Source: Haemonchus contortus (Eukaryota > Nematoda > Chromadorea > Rhabditida > Trichostrongylidae). Taken from it: a stretch of DNA of 64,000 bases. Location of the stretch: positions 44,290,666-44,354,665 of the forward strand of contig LS997565.1 of assembly GCA_000469685.2 (NCBI GenBank), written 5' to 3'. Under the pieces are notes generated by a model. That model worked only from the letters and a program-made list of their open reading frames with translations. It had not been told where the DNA came from and did not search any database. Positions 55,872 to 64,000 of this stretch are shown one piece after another; the stretch's first letter is position 1, and the number at the start of each line of letters is the position of its first letter. Position numbers and translations under genes: made by a program.

Positions 55872-57910
55872 AGCTGGCTCAATTAGGCTTGCTTACCTAA
55901 AGAAATGACTTTAAATCATTGAGGTTGGCATAGCACCTGCATATGCATAGATAGCGATTCGACCACAACTGAAAACTATTTTTTCCTCTTAAGTGGGACG
56001 TTTATATCTATGGTCAAGGGTTGTAGGTGAGAGGATCGAAATCAACAACAAAATCAACATCAACAAAATCTGGTATTTCCCACCACCAAGAGCACCTTAA
56101 TAAGCTAACATCCGGGGATTGTTCCACGAATAAAATCAAATACAAATTATGTTCTATACCAACTTATTCCTGAAAAAGAGTTATAGGCAGACAGAATATG
56201 AAAATTGAAGTTTCTTCTTCAACTAAAGTTACACTCACGAAATCCCACTCAGAGTCCTGTGCTACAAATAGAAGTAGATGGCTCTTTGGCATTCCTAGAA
56301 AGTAGATTACCTTAAGTCAACTCTCCTAAAAAATGACAACTCAAATTTGAAACCCCGATTAACTTAAGAACTTTAAATAAGAAAAATAGTTAAAAAGAGG
56401 TTACAGGGCTGTTGTCAACCAGAAATTCTCTCGCTGAGAGAATTAGACGGCGAGGCAAACTCTGCGTCTCGTGTTCACCAGCGGGAGGAGGGCGTGTCCG
56501 CTCATTGTCCGTACTCTCCTACAGAGCGCTCTCTCGTCATGAGTAGACATTCGAATGGTTCCGAGAGTCGAAAATTTTTCAGAAAGACAGTCTTCTTCCA
56601 ACTAAGGAAACTTCGTATTTCGAAGTTCAGATAGTCTGTGAGAAGCAAAGGCTTGATCCTCGTCCAAATATTAATAAAACGTCTGCATAGAACATCTACA
56701 CCGAGAAAAATCCATTTGGCTTGTAGAAAACCCAGGTTTGCAATCTATCTCCTACTTTGTTTTTATGGGAATCAGGGCTGAGATCAACAATATCATTTGA
56801 AGAGCTGCAATACCATTGATTCAATCCTAACCCGACAGTGTTCGCTAAATATCCTATTGTATCACTGGTAATAGAAGGCACGGAGGAATGGCGAGCTCTT
56901 TCGTCTGCCCTCTATCATCTTCGTGGTGAGATGCTTATTCTAGGAGACGCAGAGAAAACGACAAAAACGCTGAGTCACTACACACGCGGTTGACAACGGT
57001 CCTGTAACCTTAAAAAGAAAAGATTACGCAATTGCATAATTATGTCGAGCGACACCGTAATCATCTCATAAAATACGTCAATCATTGCAGACATTCCAAG
57101 TGAACAATGACGGCTATTTTTTTCAATAGTTTTTGGAACATTCCGTTTTCCATGTGACCATGCTCATCATTTGATCATACGAACTTCTTTGTTCCCATAA
57201 CCATAATCTCTAGGGCCATTCGCATAATGATAACTGCTATTCGGAAAGCCCCATAAGGCTGGGGTTTCATTTAGGACAGTTCTTTTTTCGGTTTAACTTC
57301 TGCTTTCTTAGGTCTTGAATTTTTTACGTTGTGCTCTTATCATCGAGTAATCAGAGATCACGCGCTTTCTCTCCTAGTTACTTTTCTTCTCTATCGAGTC
57401 ATTTTCTCTACCTATCTTTTTGTTTTGTTTATTCCCTTGAAGTTGCTCGCTTTTGGAGAGAGAGGTGTTTTTCATCCAATTCAACGGAACACAACTACCT
57501 TATCTTTTTCAACCTCTTTTCTAAATAAACGTTAGCTTGTTTCACTTTATTGAGCAAAGTTTTGCTCCCTTTTTTTCTGGCTTTTGCTTCTGTTAGTTAG
57601 ATAGGAAAAGTAGAATCATGGCTCGAAGTTTTTGTTCGTCCATTCTACTGTCGATTAGTGGTTTTCTTGTCAAAGAGAATTGAGGAGTAGGTGAGTAATG
57701 ACCACGATTACCAGGAAGTGTCCTGAATTGAACTAATGTTAGACAAAGAAATGCCCTTTTTGTTTTGTCTACCACTAACTGCCGGTGACAACAGGCATTG
57801 TTGTTTACCGCATCAGTCGTTATTTGTTTCTCTCGAAATCTTTCATGTCTTTCGCAACATTTTTCTGATTGTTCTTCAAGGTCGTTGACCATTTTATTCG
57901 ACGTCTACGT
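55872..57910. other. Intergenic between divergent mitochondrial-protein genes
   Basis: The ABCB8-like gene (minus) and the ADP/ATP carrier gene (plus) start from opposite sides of this 2 kb stretch, so their promoters must lie here. A TTTCTTTAG acceptor-like site reads toward the ABCB8 start about 30 bases upstream of it. The segment 57300-57600 is T-rich. No further gene was recognised. Confidence 0.45.
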
Positions 57911-57917
57911 CATTCAG
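57911..57917 (+). promoter_or_regulatory. Candidate spliced-leader trans-splice acceptor of the carrier gene
   Basis: CATTCAG ends a single base before the ATG start codon. An acceptor this close to the start codon, without a visible upstream exon, is typical of nematode genes that receive a spliced leader. RNA evidence would be needed. Confidence 0.5.
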
Positions 57918-57918
57918 G

Positions 57919-60900
57919 ATGTCACGGACGTCAAGGCATCTGGCGACGGGTGAAGTGAACAAGTTCGCAATAGATTTAACTGTTGGAGGTGTTTCAGCAG
58001 CTATTTCAAAGACCGCCGTCGCCCCTCTTGAGAGAGTGAAACTGTTGCTGCAGGTCGGATTCTCTTCATCGATGGTTTTATGTAAGAGCTTCAACTTCTC
58101 TAAGAACTTTGATTGATAGTCTTTTTTGCCCTGGAAAAACCAGAAACTCTACTTTGGCGTAATTCTATGTCCCTGGGTCTGTCGAGTCATTTGAATCGCT
58201 TTCTTCACGATTGCAGCGAACGGCTCGACAGATCGTTGTCATTGTCTGAACACTGAAAATTGAGGTGTTTGAGAGTGTGAATCTCAAAAACCGAGGTTTT
58301 ATAAAGCATCCCTGGCCTCATAAACACTGTAGGTGGGGCGGCTCCATCTTTACCGCGTGGACAGTCCCAAATTCAGACTTCAGTTCGCTTTTCGATAGAC
58401 CTTCCAAGCCTTTCGTCTCGTTGAGGAAGGACTCTAACCAGGCATTTACTTGCGAGAAGACAAGTGCGCCTACTTGTAATTCAACTCTTCTTTTTAAAGC
58501 ATTGCATAATTCAGTTGCTTCTTCAAAAAGCTGCTACGATTAGTCTGAGTCTTTTATTAGCCACTCGTTAATGGCCGAACGTCAAGCCACTGTGGCTTTT
58601 TATCTTTTCAAAGTTTTTCTATGAATTTTTTAGTGTCGTTCTATTAATATGAAAACATTTCAAACAACTCAGATTACATTGAAAATGTAATTGTTATCAA
58701 GAGTTGACAGTCTCTATAGTTCAGCTTGATTTCAAAAAGTAGAGTGGGAAGGATTGACGTCAGTTGATCCAAAAATCTGCAACACATTCACAGCTAATTT
58801 TCTGGTTGCCTAGGCATCAGTTTTTAGGTTCAATATTCACATGGGAGTATTGCTGCTAACAAGCGGTATAAAGGAATATGGGATGCTCTCATTCGCGTAC
58901 CCAAAGAGCAGGGCTTTTTTTCGTTCTGGAGAGGAAACTTGACAAATGTGATGCGCTACTTCCCAACGCAGGTAAAGTTCGAGTCACTTGATATCTTCAC
59001 GTTTCTCAATTTTAGTGTTAACTTTCAGGCGTTGAATTTCGCCTTCAATGATCTCTATAAGTCCATTCTGCTAAAGGAAGTTGATCGGAGTGAGGTACAG
59101 TTATTATACAACGGTTTACAGCTTTTTTTTCTACAAAACTCAACTCATGTCATTCAGACTTTTTGGAAGTACACCTCACGCTCCTTAGTCTGTGGTGGTA
59201 TGGCCGGTTCTACAACATTATGTTTCGTATACCCACTAGATTTCATTCGTACTAGGTTGTCGGTCGATGTAGGAACGCACAAGTTCAATAGGGATTACAC
59301 GGTAAGCCATATTCTATGAATGACAGAATTGGACTCGCAAAACCGCTGTTTTAAGGGATTCATGGATTGCTTCAGAAAAACATTGCACGTCGATGGCTTT
59401 TTTGGCTTGTATAGAGGATTTTTTATTTCAATCCAAGTGAGTATACCTTCTTCGATAAATCTCAAACATTTTTTGTCCTTTTGTGTGACTGGGTTTTCTT
59501 TCTTTTGAATTCTTTTCTTTTTTGTTTTTTTTGAATCTATTGCTGTATTTATACTTTGAACACCTCCTTCCCATTTTTACGTATATGGCAGAAATATCCG
59601 AACACACATTCATTTTATACCATGGCTAGCGGGAACCGGGTGTGTTCAAGTACTCATGTCCTCTCAGCCAATCTGCTACCAATCATCCAATTCGAAAAGT
59701 GATGAAATATGACTGAAAGTGACTCAACAGAAATTTCTTTGTCTTCAGTCTGTAAAGACAAAGAAACGATGAATTGACTTTGTCCACTGACCTCACCAAT
59801 TTTTCGATGCTCTGGAGATTTCTCATGTTGTTTTGTATTCAGTTCTATAAGAGCTACTTGATAAATTTTTTATTGTAAAGCTCAAGCTAAAGGGCATGTA
59901 GGTAGAATGTCCTTCTTCCAAAAAGTGATCCATTGGTTTGCCCATTTTGAAGGGTTCTTTTCCTTTTGCGGATAATTTTCGTTTCTTTTTATTCACGACA
60001 CTGATTCAGGGTAAAGGACGAAAGTGAGTTGTGGTAGGCGAAATCTAGATTTGAATAGGGAATAGTTGGTGGCACGTGGTGTCGCGCTATACAATGACGT
60101 GTCTTTGAGTGCAGGTGCCTATAAGCCCTCTGTCAGATGAACAGAGCGCTTCACCCAATCGTGGCCTTCCTTTGATATGCAGCATTGATTGTTTGCAAAC
60201 CACCCACTTCATTTTACTCACGTTAGCTTAAATCCATATTTGCCCTCTCCATGTAAAGATAAGGAAACCGTTGTAACAATCTGCCGTTTACATTGGGGAC
60301 AAAAATAAGGGATAAGGTTTCCGGCATTGATTGCTTTGGTTTTGATCCATAGGCGATGAATTCTGCTCCTATTCGAAATCGTAGGCGCTTAATATGTGTA
60401 TGCTTAATAGTGCACTCTGTTTAAGTGCGGAATCACTGAAACGGTAACGTGCCCTGACGGTTCCTGGACAATGTCGCATGCCAGTCGTATGTTCCTGATG
60501 GTCGAAAAGCTACTAATCCTTCCTAAAAACAGTAGGAGCCATATGACCTCGAAGTGTAATCATTGTCAAGCAAGGCTTGAGTCTGAAAAAATGAGAGCTC
60601 AACCGAGCCTTGTTGATCTCTTGAACTTTTTGTTTGGTCGCTCCTCATATTATAAATTAAATCATCAGTACACTGCTGGGTTTTTTTGCCTTAGTTTTTA
60701 TTAGGATAAAAGAAAAAATGCACTCAAAGTGGAAGGGGAATCGCGATGCATGCTCAAGGATAATCATTCTATGAAGTAGTTGTGGATTAGCGCTAAGCTG
60801 CGAGGGATGTTCTGGGATTCAGTTCTGGATTCGAGAGTATTGTCCAAACACGTCATTCTGAAGGAGGGAAGGTTTCGAAACCACTGTCCGTTACCATGTT

Positions 60901-61795
60901 TTAGGCAATCCAATAGAGTAGTTCTTCGTGCTTGTTCTGTGACCTTTCTGTCGATGAAAATCTTTCTCTTTCTTCCTCTCTCTCCCTCTCCCTCTATACC
61001 TCTATCCCTCTCTCCCTATCCCCCTCTTCCTATCTCCCGCCTTTCCAATCAACTGAACTTACAGTGAATGATTGATCGATATTTCAGACATACTTTCTAT
61101 ACCGTGCATGTTATTTTGGGCTGTATGATACCATACGAATCACTGTTGAGAAGGATAAGAAGAACTTGCCTTTCTTTTCGTCTTTCCTTATCGCTCAAGT
61201 AAGCTGGATTCGATAAAATTCACTCCAGTTCTTTAAACTTTTCTACATGTGGCTGTTCCAGGGAGTGTCCATATTCTCAGCATATTTGACATACCCTTGG
61301 GATACAGTGCGAAGAAGAATGATGATTAAAGGAACTCTCAGCACTAAAAGAGCTTTCAGTGCGGCTAAGCGTATTGTCGTTGAAGAGGGAGTGCATGGGC
61401 TGTTCAAAGGAGCGCTCGCTAATATCTTCAGGTATGTTTTTAAAAGTTCGAGTGATTGGAAAGTACTTATGGGTTGAATGATTTTCATAAATCATATCAC
61501 TTCACTTAGCAGTATGTAGCAGTGAAGGGAATTTTCTACGAAAGTTGAGCTTGTCTTGGTATCTGCTGTAACTTAACCCCCTTCGTAACTCAAATATTAG
61601 CCCTTGATGGCTTTGTCCACATTTCTGTTAAACACGAGCCACTGCAGATGATGATCACTCTCTACCTGAAAGATACCACAAAAGCGTAGAACATGTAGCC
61701 TTTTAAAGCGACCAGTTAGAGAAGCAATTTTTTTTAGAACCAGTGGAGGAGCTTTGGTGATGGCAATATACGAGGAGATTCAAAAGCACTTATAA
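57919..61795 (+). CDS. Mitochondrial ADP/ATP carrier (adenine nucleotide translocase family), complete
   Basis: Eight exons (57919-58053, 58828-58971, 59029-59094, 59158-59301, 59356-59436, 61088-61198, 61262-61431, 61738-61795) encode 302 residues, the usual length for the family. Three mitochondrial-carrier repeats are visible, with [14 protein letters not shown] and PWDTVRRR at the ends of the odd-numbered helices. The RRRMM signature specific to ADP/ATP translocases is present (about residues 244-248). Other landmarks are [29 protein letters not shown] and [10 protein letters not shown]. It should exchange cytosolic ADP for matrix ATP across the inner membrane. The sequence departs from canonical members in several places, for example [14 protein letters not shown] and the short third matrix loop, so it may be a specialised paralogue. 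Confidence 0.93.
60955..61045. repeat. CT-rich low-complexity tract
   Basis: A run of TCTCTCCCTCTCCCTCT-type sequence in intron 5 of the carrier gene, ending about 40 bases before the exon 6 acceptor region. It is probably a pyrimidine-rich simple repeat without coding role. Confidence 0.75.
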
Positions 61796-63317
61796 ATGCA
61801 ACGACATGCAGTGTCATCGATGTTTTAAGAGATTACGGAGCTCCTATCTGCTGCTTCTGTTTGTTCGGGACGCCTTTCCATCTCGCTCCAACTGTTCAAA
61901 TGGATATCCTCCCTTGCATGAAATGTTACTGATTGCCTGTCTAGTCTCTTCCCTTCGACTATTGAGGCCTCTCTTTGGCATTCTATTGCTGTTCAACGAT
62001 CTGTAGTCCATCTTCTCCTTGACTATTGACTTCGTTTTCATTTTTCATTTATTACTAGTGCCATACTACCTCAAGTGACCAGTTGCCTCTTCTCATGCGT
62101 CGTCTTTTGCTCAATTCTATGGATATGGCAGGAAGAGTTTAGACCGAAATTGCTTAATTTCGTGAAGTTTTTCACTTTTTTCATCCGTTCGGCCTTTTTT
62201 CTTTTTGATCCTCTGTAGATTTGCTCTTCTTTATCCGCATGAGCTCTATATAACCTCTTACAAGATCTTATATTAATTTAGGTTCCTAGAATGTGATTTA
62301 TGTTATGTTTAGTACTAATAATGGCAACACTGGGGATGAGCGAAATTTTCAGTCCCCTCTAGCTAATCGAGTCGAAGTCGAAAGAATCGGTGAAGCTCGG
62401 ATTGCCAATGACGATACGATGCAGGACGCTTTAAGGAGACGTACGGGGGTTTGGATATGTAGCAGGGAAGTATTTTTGGTTATGTTCAATAGAATCCTTT
62501 GCAAGACTTAAGCTGCTTCTCGTTTTGAACTTCCTAGAGCGATTTCATTTTTGGTCTTCTTAAGTTGAATTCCGCTCATCCCTGACAAACGGGTGTTCGC
62601 TAGACTTTTTTGCTGATGTTTGAAGCTGTTTATCTTTACTTAGGTGCACCATTTTGTAGTTGATAGTTGATCACTTTGTATTCTGTTATACTCGCTCTGG
62701 TCGGTCTCAGTTCTATGGGATGTCCTGTTCATTGCGCTTCACAATACCAGTTTCCAAAGCTGTTTTGGCGTCGCGATTATCTATCGCTCAGATTAGAAAC
62801 ATGACATCGTTCACTCGCTTTAGTTTATACTCTAGGTCATTTTTTTCCATAGAAATCTAGAACTTAGTTACATTTATCCGGTACCCTTATGGTGAGTTTT
62901 CTAATCCTGCCTTTGTGTGACTCATGTATGTTGGGTTATTTTGTTATCCTACTTTACTATCCTAACATTGCTATGAAACTGCCTCTTGAATATATTGCTT
63001 ATAGGACTCGGCTCTAGTCAATAGAGTTCTAGATGAATATTTTATACCTCCCTACGTGTATGATATGTATATGCGTTTTTCGATGAGTATCTGAGTTATA
63101 TATCTTTTTCTGAAATATATCTAGGGATTCAAATAAGTTTCCTATTGTGACCTGGAAAATCAGGCCTAAATGCTGAGTTTCGAGTTACTATTATCTTATC
63201 GTTAGGTAGCGATCGACTTCTGACGATTCACAAGATAAGAAGTAGATCCAGGTGTGTTTCACAGCAGTATTTAATGGCGCTTCGAAAGTAGTGTTTGCCA
63301 AGGAACCTTGTGAGATT
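61796..63317. other. Intergenic between carrier and EDEM-like genes
   Basis: 3' flank of the carrier gene and 5' flank of the EDEM-like gene. No conserved exon or repeat was recognised. A six-codon upstream open frame (ATGGCGCTTCGAAAGTAG, 63273-63290) lies 27 bases before the proposed EDEM start and would matter only if it remains in the mature mRNA. Confidence 0.5.
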
Positions 63318-64000
63318 ATGGTAAGTCTCTTTGCTTTTTGTGATCGTAGTGATAGTCACTGCCTGTTTTCTTTTGTCAGAACTGTGTACAAATATGGATA
63401 TTGCTGTTGATGGTGGCGATCCCAGTAGGGCAATGCAGACATTCTCGTTGGCATCCATTTATTGCGTCGCCATGGCAAGCTCGTTACTCGACGTTTTCTC
63501 AGGTGCGATCTTATAATGATATTGATTTAGGTTTTTTCGAAGCCCGAGTCAATATCGAGTATGCCCCTTCAATAGAACTATGAAACGATGTTTATGGCCG
63601 GACACGGTCCGGAAATTTTGAGTTTCCCTCTAGTCTTTTAGCAAACGCTAGTTACTTTGCAAACTTCAGTTGGAGCTAGTACTGATTTATCAAGTTTCAG
63701 TCAATATTTATTCACTGATGATGAATAAACGCATGGTCCGTTGAGATTTCCATTTCAGATAGAACGTCAAGATGCATTACGAGAAGCGAGGGAAATGTTT
63801 TACTTCGGTTACGAGAACTATATGAGTCACGCTTTCCCAGCTGACGAGCTAGATCCGATTCACTGCGCAGGCAGGGGGCACGACCATGGCAATCCGTGGG
63901 GCTTTTGAAAATCATTCCTTATGTTTACTTCTGATCGAATGCGAAACGTTTTCAGGGCGAATATAAATATCAATGATGTACTAGGAGATTACTCGCTGAC
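63318..64000 (+). CDS. EDEM-type GH47 alpha-mannosidase-like protein of the ER (5' part; runs off window)
   Basis: The 5' end of an EDEM-family gene, which recognises and trims mannose on misfolded glycoproteins for ER-associated degradation. Exons 63380-63502, 63759-63895 and 63956 to the window edge encode [20 protein letters not shown], then [19 protein letters not shown], then [14 protein letters not shown]. These are the strongly conserved opening motifs of the EDEM catalytic domain. The proposed start is a three-base coding exon (ATG at 63318-63320) spliced in phase to [19 protein letters not shown], giving a good signal peptide. If that tiny exon is wrong, the next in-frame ATG is at 63408 (MVAIPVGQC). 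The gene continues beyond the window. Confidence 0.87.

Noticed and set aside
56696..56881. 61-codon minus-strand open frame near the ABCB8 promoter side
   Set aside because: No homology, repeat or splice partner could be identified.

Overview
The window is animal nuclear DNA, most probably from a parasitic strongylid (hookworm-like) nematode. Exons are short with pyrimidine-rich TTTCAG acceptors, AG trans-splice-like sites lie just upstream of several start codons, and introns are loaded with transposons. Three tandem genes belong to a family I know only from nematodes. The species call is inference. Gene models were built by hand from splice signals, reading-frame phase and paralogue or family comparison.

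Left part (1 to about 32.3 kb): three plus-strand tandem paralogues of a nematode-restricted, glycosyltransferase-like secretory family (recognised as DUF1647-like). Gene A is 3' exons only, its start lying beyond the window. Genes B and C each have 11 exons, about 380 residues and an N-terminal membrane anchor. Exon order and phases are identical in B and C. Introns and spacers hold nearly all the repeats: a degenerate LINE, a Penelope-like element, a mariner transposase fragment, tRNA-derived SINE-like copies, paired MITEs, long inverted repeats, a 2.6 kb foldback element and a Mutator-like element with a 9-bp target duplication. Several are nested.

Middle (33.0 to 36.7 kb): a minus-strand histidine acid phosphatase homologue with a complete 10-exon frame whose catalytic residues are all replaced, so it is probably a pseudo-phosphatase. 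From 36.7 to 48.9 kb I see no gene, only a MITE-like element and an inverted Penelope-like dimer.

Right part (48.9 to 64 kb): a TATA-driven small secreted protein made of two 59-residue units beginning KRQAGDN; a complete 18-exon minus-strand mitochondrial half-ABC transporter (ABCB8 type); a complete 8-exon ADP/ATP carrier-family gene; and the 5' end of an EDEM-type GH47 gene of ER quality control. Both mitochondrial genes are ordinary conserved genes. The unusual material is the DUF1647-like cluster, the dead phosphatase, the repeated KRQ secreted protein and the nested inverted-repeat elements.
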